The position numbers and the translations under genes are program-made. Shown here in pieces: positions 12,805-19,991 of a stretch of DNA of 20,978 bases. Positions within the stretch are counted from its first letter, which is position 1. Every line of letters starts with the position of its first letter. Below the pieces are notes generated by a model, which did not search any database, had not been told where the DNA came from, and worked only from the letters and a program-made list of their open reading frames with translations. The stretch is from a virus. The DNA is taken from IMG/VR virus record IMGVR_UViG_3300006332_000267, positions 1 to 20,978 of that record. One strand, written 5' to 3'.

Positions 12805-15095
12805 TTGATTACGAAATCCTAAAGGAAGCCGGCACAACCAACGAGCGCCTGCGCCAAGTCCTCACCAACAAAGAGCCAGAGTCCAAGGACGGCAAGATCC
12901 GCCAAAAGATCGAAGACCTTGTGGGCTCTCGGATTTCCGAGCACGTCACCTACTCGCTGCGTAACCACCACCTATATAGTGCTGTGGACTTGGCCTGGGA
13001 CTCGTCACCCATCAACAAGACCACGCTCCCCCTTGTGATGTACGCCCAGAAGCGCATCGACGCCAAGGCCTGCATCAGGGAGCTTGAGAAAACTAGCTCC
13101 ACCTCCGGATCTTCTATTGGCAAGTACCTCAAGCGCGATGAGTCGGGCAAGGTGACTGACATCGACCTGCCCAAGTTCTTTGAGGTGAACGTCAACCTGG
13201 TGCGCTCCTTTGTGACCCGCCGTCTGGCTGCTCAGGTCAACAAGTACAATAACCTTTACCCATTCTTTAAATACGAATCACGCACCACTGGCCAGATAGG
13301 AAAACTCAGGGCCGACGCCCTGTCTCAGCGCATGGACATCATGGCTGACCAGTATGACTACCGGCACTTCCAGACCCAAGCGATCCGCGACATGTTCCTG
13401 TACGGGCACTCAGTCGCCTTCCCGCGAGCCTCGTGGGAGAGAGAAGTGCAGTGGACCAAGGACCCCGTGGCGCAAGAGTTCAAGGTGGACGGAAAGTTTC
13501 CTGGCAAAATCCCCAAGACGGCCCAAATCACCAAGGAAGGGGTGGGGTGGGTTCTGCCTCACCCGTCCAGAGTGTTCTGGGACAATAGCTCCCCGCTGGC
13601 CAGCCTGAACACTGACACCGGCTGCAACTACTGCGGCTTTTGGGATGTCGTCCGGTACTCTGACATCGCCAGCAACTCGGCCTACTTTAACAGGGATACC
13701 ATCGGGTTTAGCCAAGCATCCGACTCGCTATACAGCACCTTCTCTGACTACTTTAATCAGCACTACTCAAAGATCACACCGGCCTCGGCCGTGGCTGACC
13801 CCTCTGCATTTAATGACCGAGCCAATCAGATTGGCCGCTACTCAGGGCAGATGGGCGAGGCTTCGGTCATGGTCGGGGAATACTTCTGGAAGATCGTCCC
13901 ATCGGAGTGGGGGATAGGCGACTACCCGCATCCGGTTTGGGTACACCTTAAGGTGGCTGGAGACAGTACGGTTATCTTTGCTGAGATCATGCCTTCCTCG
14001 CCTGCTGCTGTGTTCTCCTTCAACGAGAACGACTCGCGGCTACTTAACCTGTCAGTAGCACACGAGCTGATGCCTTACCAGGACCAGCTCACCAACCTAA
14101 CGTCCCAGCTTCTTGAAACAGCCAAGGCCGACCTCTTTAGCGTGGCTATTTTAAACTCGGACATATTCCCAGACACCGACGAAGGGAGAGAGGTCCTCGA
14201 AGACTTCCGGAAAACGATGTCTGGGAAGAATTTCTATGCCACTACCAACGTACTGGAAGCATCCTTCCAGAAACTGCGTGACCTTGGCATTGACCCGAGA
14301 GCGGACAACGTATTCAAGGTTGTGCGCTCGACGCCCAACACCCAACTGACTGCGATCTTCCAGTCCATGGCCAACCTTCTGGCGATGGCAGAAAGATTGA
14401 TGGCGCTTTCGCCGCAAGAGCAAGGCCAGCCAGCGCCACGGGAAACGTCAGCCACAGAGGTCACCATCATTAATAACACAACTGAGTCGGTGTACAGCTA
14501 CATTTCGGAGGCCATTGATGAGGCTCGCGCTGCCATGAAGCGTATGTGCTACGAGTCAATGGTGTCCTTGGGCTCAACAAAAGTCTACCTGCCGGTGGTC
14601 AACCGTTACACTAATGATGTAATCCAACGCGCTGGCTTTGAGTACGTGCCGGACGAGGACGAGGCCATGAACTCTGTTGGCACTCGGCGCACCATTGTCG
14701 GCACCACATCCAACCTTGTTCACGACTATGTATTCACTAGCCGTGACGGCTCTGAGCGCTCCCTCAACACCATGAGCGCCCAGAACCTTATACAGTTGTT
14801 CCAAATCATCACCCAGTCGCAAGTACTGCTACCAAGCATACCGAAGGAGAAGCTGTTCGAGATCGTGAACGAAATCTTTAGGCTGCTTGGGGCCACTGAC
14901 CTCAGGCTTCAGGCCCCGCCAGGAGAGGAGGGCGAGTCGGTGATGCCTGGCATGGATCAGGAGATGCAGGCCGCCTTCCAGCAGCTTGCCGCCGCCGTGC
15001 AGCAGAACTCAAGTGACATACAATCTATCGTCGGGGCCGTCTCCCAGAACCAGCCCGGCGCACCTCAACCCCAAGAACCCGTACAACAACTATGA
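12801..15095 (+). CDS. Portal protein (probable)
   Basis: This 764-residue protein occupies the portal position, between terminase and scaffold/capsid. It is long, like portals of podovirus type, and mostly helical, with a beta-rich middle (~230-420). It has the usual Gln/Ala-rich acidic C-terminus (PGMDQEMQAAFQQLAAAVQQ), a feature of portal tails. Regions such as FFEVNVNLVRSFVTRRLAAQ and YDYRHFQTQAIRDMFLYGHS resemble portal stem and wing helices, as does the long helix near LMPYQDQLTNLTSQLLETAK. No short diagnostic motif exists, so the call depends on synteny and architecture. The dodecameric portal forms the DNA gate of the head. Start by ATGA overlap with its neighbour, without a ribosome site. 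Confidence 0.78.
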   Translation: MIDYEILKEAGTTNERLRQVLTNKEPESKDGKIRQKIEDLVGSRISEHVTYSLRNHHLYSAVDLAWDSSPINKTTLPLVMYAQKRIDAKACIRELEKTSSTSGSSIGKYLKRDESGKVTDIDLPKFFEVNVNLVRSFVTRRLAAQVNKYNNLYPFFKYESRTTGQIGKLRADALSQRMDIMADQYDYRHFQTQAIRDMFLYGHSVAFPRASWEREVQWTKDPVAQEFKVDGKFPGKIPKTAQITKEGVGWVLPHPSRVFWDNSSPLASLNTDTGCNYCGFWDVVRYSDIASNSAYFNRDTIGFSQASDSLYSTFSDYFNQHYSKITPASAVADPSAFNDRANQIGRYSGQMGEASVMVGEYFWKIVPSEWGIGDYPHPVWVHLKVAGDSTVIFAEIMPSSPAAVFSFNENDSRLLNLSVAHELMPYQDQLTNLTSQLLETAKADLFSVAILNSDIFPDTDEGREVLEDFRKTMSGKNFYATTNVLEASFQKLRDLGIDPRADNVFKVVRSTPNTQLTAIFQSMANLLAMAERLMALSPQEQGQPAPRETSATEVTIINNTTESVYSYISEAIDEARAAMKRMCYESMVSLGSTKVYLPVVNRYTNDVIQRAGFEYVPDEDEAMNSVGTRRTIVGTTSNLVHDYVFTSRDGSERSLNTMSAQNLIQLFQIITQSQVLLPSIPKEKLFEIVNEIFRLLGATDLRLQAPPGEEGESVMPGMDQEMQAAFQQLAAAVQQNSSDIQSIVGAVSQNQPGAPQPQEPVQQL

Positions 15096-16597
15096 GCGAA
15101 GAAGCCACCCCCACAGCTGAGCCGCAAGCAGAAGCGCAACCCCAAGAGCAAGTCCAAGTAACTGAACCAATCAGCCCGATGGCGGCCCGAGTCAGAGAGG
15201 CTCAGCCACCCCCTGATGCGCCGGCCAGCGAGGAGGAGGACACCGGCCTGAAGGACATGATGGTCAAGCGCCTCTACGACGATATTGGTCTCATTCTCGA
15301 CGAGGAGGAGCAGTCGGACAAGCCCGTGCCCGAGGAGGAGGTGGCTAAAAAGGTCGAGCAAGAGTCGGCTGCTGAGCCAGAAGCTAAAGCTGAGCCGTCC
15401 ACTGAGCCCGAACCGGAGCCAGAGACTAGGCCGAGGACTGTCGTGCAGGACAGAGATGAGTTTGCTAAGGACTTTGTTGATTCCCTGCGTGAGGTCGTCC
15501 GCACTGAGGTGCGTCAACCCACCACGCAACAGCCAGAGCCAGTGGTACAACCAGAGCCTGAGATTGTTGATGACACTGAGGGCTTAATGGATGAGCAGAA
15601 GTTTGAGCTTGAGCTTATGGAGGCCGCTGAAAAGGCAATGCCGGACAAGTACAAGGGGTACAGGAGCCGGTCCCTTAAGTTCTACAAGGACATGGAGGCC
15701 TGGGTAGATGAGCAGGCCTCAAGAGACCCAGACTTCGGGCCGGAGAACAATCAGAGAGAGATCTCAGAATACGTGGCAAAGAATAAGCCCGTGATTGACA
15801 AGATTGACGAGCGCCGTATTGAGCGCGGCCTCATCCGTGACCAGGCATTGCGCGAGTTCGAGGAGAAATCCTCCGAGAAATTCAGGGCGCTTGAGCAGAA
15901 GACGCGCTCCATCGAGGAGCGGCCCCGCATCCAGAGGGAAGTTGAGGAGTTTCGGGGCGCGTCTCTAGAGGGGGACATTGAGGCCCTAAAGCTCATCTCG
16001 GAAGGCAAGCCCGAGCAGGCGTCTGAGAAGTACCCAATGGAATCATCTGTTGCTAGGCAGGTGTCGGACCACGCGTCCCAGATCTACCAAGACTTCCTTG
16101 AGTACAACCGTGGGCTCTCCTCCTTCCATGAAAAGAAGGAGTCCATGGACTTCCTAGACAAGTTCCTTGAGGACCAAGGGAAGTTCTTTCACCAGAATGG
16201 AGGGGAATCTAGGAACCGAGAGGGAAGGCAGTTCCTCCCTGTGGCGGACTACAATCTTGAGGTGTCAAGGGACGCCAGCGCTTCCTCAAGGTACTGGACA
16301 TTTGATGCTGCGGATGTGCGAGAATTACTTGCCGCAAGCGCTCGCTCGCAAATAAAACAGCAAATTTCCGACATGGAAAAACAGATCGCACAGTACGGTT
16401 ACACCAGAAGTGCGCCTCAATCCGAGCCTCAGCGGAAAGAAGAGGCCCAGCCGACCGCTGTTAATCCACCAATAGCAGCCACCACCCCTTCGCCGGGCCC
16501 CGCAAGCAGCTCTGAAATACAGGACCCATCTCACCCAGGGCTCAATGTAATTGACGCGCTTGGCCTTGGTGGAGAAATCCCACGAGTTGTGGAATAA
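15092..16597 (+). CDS. Scaffold-like protein, acidic N-terminus
   Basis: This 501-residue protein lies between portal and capsid, the usual place of the scaffolding protein. The first ~145 residues are extremely rich in Glu and Pro with repeated short units (EPEAKAEPSTEPEPEPETRP). The centre has long charged helices (KKVEQESAAEPE; EEKSSEKFRALEQKTRSIEE) likely to coil. The C-terminus is Pro/Ser rich and then ends IDALGLGGEIPRVVE. A disordered acidic N-terminus and coiled-coil core are normal for scaffolds that shape the procapsid and are later expelled or cleaved. No protease motif is seen. Start overlaps the portal stop (ATGA). It is not recognised by any conserved motif. Confidence 0.65.
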   Translation: MSEEATPTAEPQAEAQPQEQVQVTEPISPMAARVREAQPPPDAPASEEEDTGLKDMMVKRLYDDIGLILDEEEQSDKPVPEEEVAKKVEQESAAEPEAKAEPSTEPEPEPETRPRTVVQDRDEFAKDFVDSLREVVRTEVRQPTTQQPEPVVQPEPEIVDDTEGLMDEQKFELELMEAAEKAMPDKYKGYRSRSLKFYKDMEAWVDEQASRDPDFGPENNQREISEYVAKNKPVIDKIDERRIERGLIRDQALREFEEKSSEKFRALEQKTRSIEERPRIQREVEEFRGASLEGDIEALKLISEGKPEQASEKYPMESSVARQVSDHASQIYQDFLEYNRGLSSFHEKKESMDFLDKFLEDQGKFFHQNGGESRNREGRQFLPVADYNLEVSRDASASSRYWTFDAADVRELLAASARSQIKQQISDMEKQIAQYGYTRSAPQSEPQRKEEAQPTAVNPPIAATTPSPGPASSSEIQDPSHPGLNVIDALGLGGEIPRVVE

Positions 16598-16676
16598 AGA
16601 AAACCGACACATATCTAGGCCTGAATACAGGTAATTCGTGGATGATATTGCGTAGCAGGGTATATCTTGAAGTGTT
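16598..16676 (+). other. Gap before the capsid gene
   Basis: A 79-base gap without a gene and without a clear ribosome site next to the capsid ATG. It contains a small palindrome (CCTGAATACAGG at 16621-16632) and TATATC at 16661-16666, which could be a -10-like box but has no good -35 partner. A capsid-specific promoter is possible but unproven. Confidence 0.3.
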
Positions 16677-18338
16677 ATGTCAACAACGTTTCCTACAAAT
16701 AACTGCGACCCACGGCTGATAGTCGTGGACGACTCGACCGGTTGCACGCTCACGCGTGCCAACATTCGGGCGTTCACTCGCCAGGACTTTGAGGATCAGG
16801 CTTTCAAGGAAGTGGGCATGGATCGAATCATTGCTCAGACCAAGGAAGCCCGCCTCGCTGGCGTAAAGGAACGCACTCTCACAGACCTATTGTTATCTCG
16901 CCATGTGGCTCTTAAGGAGTCCAGTGCTGGTGGCAATCAGTCCGTCATCGCGCCTTACACATTGGTGCCTCGTCGGAATGTCGTAAATGCTTCGTACTTT
17001 TTGATCGAGGCTGGCGCGGCTAACTCCAACGCTGGCTCAGGCTCGAATCATGCAGGCCTGTTTGACATCACTGTCAATACTGGCGTTTCCCAGTTCAAGA
17101 GCAGCCTGAAGTCTCTTGAGAATTACTTCCTGCCAGGAATGTATATTCTCGTGGAGAACCTAGACGGCAGCAGCAACGCGCAAACCGCTCAGTTCGAGAT
17201 TGTGTCAGCCGCTAACGCTAACGCAGGCGGCGTTGAAAAGGCCACGATCACTGTGCAGCCAAACATTACTACGGCTGCGTTTGCGGCCCTCACCTCAGGA
17301 CAGCAAGCTGCCTACCAGCCTGCCAGTGGAACGGTGACCCTGCTTGCTAACAGCGTGAGTGACTACGAGTCCTGGTGCCACCAGGGCCCGGCGGTCAACG
17401 ACCTCACCTTGCTTGAGTACTGGCAGCAAACCACGCGCTGGACCCATCAATACAACGATGAGTACCTGAAGGCGTTAGGTGCGCCGCTCACAAGCAACTT
17501 CTTCAAGAAGTTCCGCCAACTGCCGCTCGCCCAACAGCGCAAGCAGCAGGAGCAGATGATGGAGAAGGCCTTCTACAACACCGTGTTCTACGGGCAGGAG
17601 ATCAACGAGAAGCAGACCGTTGAGCTGCACACCTCGCTCCCGCAAGTAATGGACCCGGCAAACACCAGCTGCCCGCTGGAGTTCAAGGCTAACACCTTGG
17701 GCATCCGCACTCAGCTGGCCCGTTGCGGCAAGGTCTCTGATAAGCAAAACCAAGCACTTAGCTTGGATTCGATCTTCGAGTCCTGCTACCTGCTCAAACG
17801 CTACCGCGAAACCACCAGTGGTTCCATCGAGGTAATCGACGCCATGACCGACCGCTTCACGGCGGCCAAGGTGCGCGACCTGATGATGAAGTACTACAAC
17901 ACCAAGTACAGCTCGTCCTCGACGCTGTTCTACCAGCCTGGTCAAAAGATCACGCACAATGGTGTGACAGTGCTGGAGTACAACGTGTACGACCTGCCGG
18001 ACCAAGGAGTTCAGCTGGCCGTGTTCACGGACCCGTACTTCGACGACCGCATTGGTGCCTTCGACACCGCCAACAAGAGCCGCAGTCGCGCGTTCTGGAT
18101 GGTGGACTGGAGCGACATCGCAATCAACGTGCTTCGCACCAACAGTGCCAAGCGCCAAACCAACACGGCCGATAACCTGTACAACTGCGTTATCACGCCG
18201 AATGTTACCCACTACCAGCTCAACTCGAAGACTTTCGAGGTGCGCGTTGGCGATACCAACCGCCACGCCATCCTTGAGAACTTCAGTGATGCCTGCCCGA
18301 CCGTGACTGCAACTAACTGCACCGTTACGACGAGCTAA
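16677..18338 (+). CDS. Major capsid protein (probable)
   Basis: This 553-residue protein follows portal and scaffold, the standard place for the major capsid protein. The N-terminal ~100 residues have a long helix region (FTRQDFEDQAFKEVGMDRII). A beta-rich domain at ~125-225 (GMYILVENLDGS, FEIVSAANANAGGVEKATIT) looks like an inserted barrel between the capsid core regions. The rest is a mixed alpha/beta core with an Asp/Tyr/Phe-rich segment (VFTDPYFDDRIGAFDTANKS). The codon use (frequent AAC, CTG, GCC) looks like a highly expressed gene. No signature residues exist to prove the HK97 fold. It is followed by a GC-rich hairpin. Alternatives (another abundant structural protein) are less likely because of the context. 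Confidence 0.75.
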   Translation: MSTTFPTNNCDPRLIVVDDSTGCTLTRANIRAFTRQDFEDQAFKEVGMDRIIAQTKEARLAGVKERTLTDLLLSRHVALKESSAGGNQSVIAPYTLVPRRNVVNASYFLIEAGAANSNAGSGSNHAGLFDITVNTGVSQFKSSLKSLENYFLPGMYILVENLDGSSNAQTAQFEIVSAANANAGGVEKATITVQPNITTAAFAALTSGQQAAYQPASGTVTLLANSVSDYESWCHQGPAVNDLTLLEYWQQTTRWTHQYNDEYLKALGAPLTSNFFKKFRQLPLAQQRKQQEQMMEKAFYNTVFYGQEINEKQTVELHTSLPQVMDPANTSCPLEFKANTLGIRTQLARCGKVSDKQNQALSLDSIFESCYLLKRYRETTSGSIEVIDAMTDRFTAAKVRDLMMKYYNTKYSSSSTLFYQPGQKITHNGVTVLEYNVYDLPDQGVQLAVFTDPYFDDRIGAFDTANKSRSRAFWMVDWSDIAINVLRTNSAKRQTNTADNLYNCVITPNVTHYQLNSKTFEVRVGDTNRHAILENFSDACPTVTATNCTVTTS

Positions 18339-18362
18339 CATCCTAGGGGGTGGAGACACAAT

Positions 18363-18389
18363 GGCGGAGGGGGCTTAGCCCTCTCCGCC
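18363..18389 (+). terminator. GC-rich hairpin after the capsid gene
   Basis: Arms GGCGGAGGGGGC (18363-18374) and GCCCTCTCCGCC (18378-18389) pair over 12 positions, with one G-U pair and a TTA loop. The stem lies 24 bases after the capsid stop. No T-run follows (TTAACCTTAAAT), so it is an imperfect intrinsic terminator; it may reduce read-through, stabilise the capsid mRNA, or serve as a processing site. Confidence 0.6.
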
Positions 18390-18411
18390 TTAACCTTAAA
18401 TAGATACTGAA

Positions 18412-18852
18412 ATGGCGAAGAAATATTACACCACCGCAAACTGCAACCGCCTGATCGAGGTGGACGGAGAGCCAATCCCTTTTGAGCCATACATCATGCT
18501 GGCAGGGGTCTGGTACGGCCTGTATGAGACCGAGGACAAGAAGGAGCAGGAATCCCTAGGAAAACAGGGCAACATACACGAGATCTCCAAGGAGGAGTAC
18601 GAGGAGGAGCTCAAAAAAAAAGCGAATCTCTCCACCGAGTTCAATCCCTTACAAATACATTCGTCAGCCAAGGCCAACCAGGCGGGACCAACATTGGTGG
18701 AGGATGTGGGAGCTGTGCAAAGCGTGCTGCAGCAGCAGTCTAAAGAGGCTGAAAAAGCTGCTGAGGCTGAGAAAATGAGCCTAGATGCAGCCCTGCAGGT
18801 AGGGCCTACAGACAAGGCCACTAAAACTAAAGGCGGCAGACGCAAGAAATAG
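18412..18852 (+). CDS. Hypothetical protein after the capsid, with A9 run
   Basis: This 146-residue protein begins with a compact beta-rich unit (MAKKYYTTANCNRLIEVDGE) and a Trp/Tyr segment (LAGVWYGLYETEDKKEQE). An acidic helix follows, then Lys-rich and Ala/Glu-rich stretches (EAEKAAEAEKMSLDAALQ), and the end is basic (KTKGGRRKK). It sits directly behind the capsid, where head-decoration or head-completion proteins are often found, but I recognise no family. Its middle contains nine consecutive A residues (18613-18621) with a GAGGAGGAG stretch just upstream, which may allow frameshifting. The ATG has no ribosome site but has the 25-base leader also seen before 12222. Confidence 0.68.
   Translation: MAKKYYTTANCNRLIEVDGEPIPFEPYIMLAGVWYGLYETEDKKEQESLGKQGNIHEISKEEYEEELKKKANLSTEFNPLQIHSSAKANQAGPTLVEDVGAVQSVLQQQSKEAEKAAEAEKMSLDAALQVGPTDKATKTKGGRRKK
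18601..18622 (+). promoter_or_regulatory. Candidate slippery site: GAGGAGGAG followed by A9G
   Basis: GAGGAGGAG at 18601-18609 stands three bases before a run of nine A and a G. Shine-Dalgarno-like bases before A-rich heptamers promote ribosomal frameshifting (as known for dnaX), and A9 runs also cause transcriptional slippage. The -1 frame stays open for about 40 codons and the +1 frame for about 60 codons past the run. Confidence 0.35.
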
Positions 18853-18861
18853 CTTGCCGCC
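18832..18861 (+). terminator. Weak hairpin at the end of the post-capsid gene
   Basis: GGCGGCA (18832-18838) can pair with TGCCGCC (18855-18861) around a 16-base loop that includes the stop codon. No T-run follows. A weak terminator or RNA stabilising element is possible; chance cannot be excluded. Confidence 0.3.
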
Positions 18862-18889
18862 ATCTCGATAAAGCCTAAATTTAAGGTAT

Positions 18890-19684
18890 ATGACGTGGGC
18901 GGAATTTAAAACCGCTGTCCGGGTGTACCTGACCGTGGACGGCAATCGAATTAACATTCAGGATTACATCGACCGTGCAATTCTCGCAACGGTCATCGAC
19001 ATTCAGTCATTCGTGCCTCATTACCGAGTGCATTCTTCAACCACCTACAGCCGCAATGGCACTATTCGTGACTCCGAGCCCTTGGCTGATGACCAAAAGG
19101 CATCAGTCGGGGCCTTGGAGGGCGATGTGCGGATTACGGACGCTTATTTTGTAGATGGAACAGAGGACTACGACTGGCAGGATGATATATCGGAGTCGGC
19201 TGACTCAAACTGCGAGTGTTACAGGGCCCCGCTAACCACATGGCCGTGGGCCAACAGGCACGACCTCCTGTGCGGCATGGCTACGGACAACCACGCCATG
19301 TCCATACACCCTAACGGGATCAACTTCATCGTGTTCCCCCAGGTGACATCCACGGATAAGGTGGAGATATTCTACCAGTCAATTAAGCGGGCATTCACCG
19401 ACGCAGATGTTATTCCGTTCGGTGATGAGGAGGTGGTTCAGGCGGTCGCTGAGGGAGTGAAGGCTCGCCTCGCTCGTGAGATTGACCGCGACCTTGCGAT
19501 GCACAAGAGCTACTTCCTTGACTACCAGAAGCTCCGGCAACGCATCTACCTGGACACACGTGACCGCAAGAGAATCCTGTGGAGCACGCCTTCACCAATG
19601 TCGGACGCCGCATCAAGGCAGTCTACCCCGGCCTGCGACACGACAAGCACGTCCTCCACTACCACTTTAACCAACAACTGCTGA
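18890..19684 (+). CDS. Probable head-tail adaptor / connector protein
   Basis: This 264-residue protein starts MTWAEFKTAVRVYLTVDGNR and later has a helical region near residues 178-225 (DEEVVQAVAEGVKARLAREI, then YFLDYQKLRQRIYLDTRDRK). This resembles adaptor (gp4-/tail tubular protein A-type) proteins that sit below the portal: N-terminal helices, a beta middle (DNHAMSIHPNGINFIVFPQV), and C-terminal helices. The identification is by overall pattern and gene order, not by a unique motif. The last ~30 residues are a low-complexity Ser/Thr/Cys tail (TSTSSTTTLTNNC), unusual for this class. Only a weak AAGG lies before the ATG. Confidence 0.6.
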   Translation: MTWAEFKTAVRVYLTVDGNRINIQDYIDRAILATVIDIQSFVPHYRVHSSTTYSRNGTIRDSEPLADDQKASVGALEGDVRITDAYFVDGTEDYDWQDDISESADSNCECYRAPLTTWPWANRHDLLCGMATDNHAMSIHPNGINFIVFPQVTSTDKVEIFYQSIKRAFTDADVIPFGDEEVVQAVAEGVKARLAREIDRDLAMHKSYFLDYQKLRQRIYLDTRDRKRILWSTPSPMSDAASRQSTPACDTTSTSSTTTLTNNC

Positions 19685-19688
19685 CACC

Positions 19689-19991
19689 ATGAGCATAATT
19701 GTTTCCAATGATAAGTCTAACGGCGACCCAAATGTGCCAAACGCTACTGAGACCCCCAAGTGGAAGTCGTACATGTGGCGCAGAAACACCACCGGCTCTG
19801 ACGTAAACCTCTACCTCTGGGACGACACTGCAACGTCAGACGCCACTTACCTTAAGTGGAAGAAGATCGGCAACTTCATGCAGTTTGACCAGCTTGGAGA
19901 CTATGCCAACGACACTGCCGCTGCTGCGGGAGGGGTTATGGTGGGGGCTATGTATCACACCGGCGGAACGCTTAAGATCCGGCAATCCTAA
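19689..19991 (+). CDS. Small structural protein, paralog of the next gene's N-terminus
   Basis: This 100-residue protein begins MSIIVSNDKSNGDPNVPNAT and contains KWKSYMWRRN and LYLWDDTATSDATYLKWKKIGNF. The next gene starts with the same scheme: VVSNDRSDGTPNVP, KWRTKLWRRN, IYVWDDALSTSDPTLLKWRPVG. So this is a stand-alone copy of a ~65-residue N-terminal domain, followed by its own short C-terminus rich in Ala and Gly (DTAAAAGGVMVGAMYHTGG). It is likely a virion or tail component that attaches through the same site as the fibre-like neighbour. No ribosome site is visible; the start is four bases after the previous stop. Role is inferred from the paralog. Confidence 0.7.
   Translation: MSIIVSNDKSNGDPNVPNATETPKWKSYMWRRNTTGSDVNLYLWDDTATSDATYLKWKKIGNFMQFDQLGDYANDTAAAAGGVMVGAMYHTGGTLKIRQS

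Noticed and set aside
15065-15550. Antisense frame of 161 codons opposite the scaffold start
   Set aside because: Leu/Ser-rich shadow of Glu/Pro codons; no ribosome site and no homolog-like pattern.
17475-18359. Long antisense reading frame of 294 codons opposite the capsid gene
   Set aside because: It arises from the GC-rich codon use of the capsid gene; composition is Val/Leu/Arg-rich without domain-like pattern, and no other gene here is on the minus strand.
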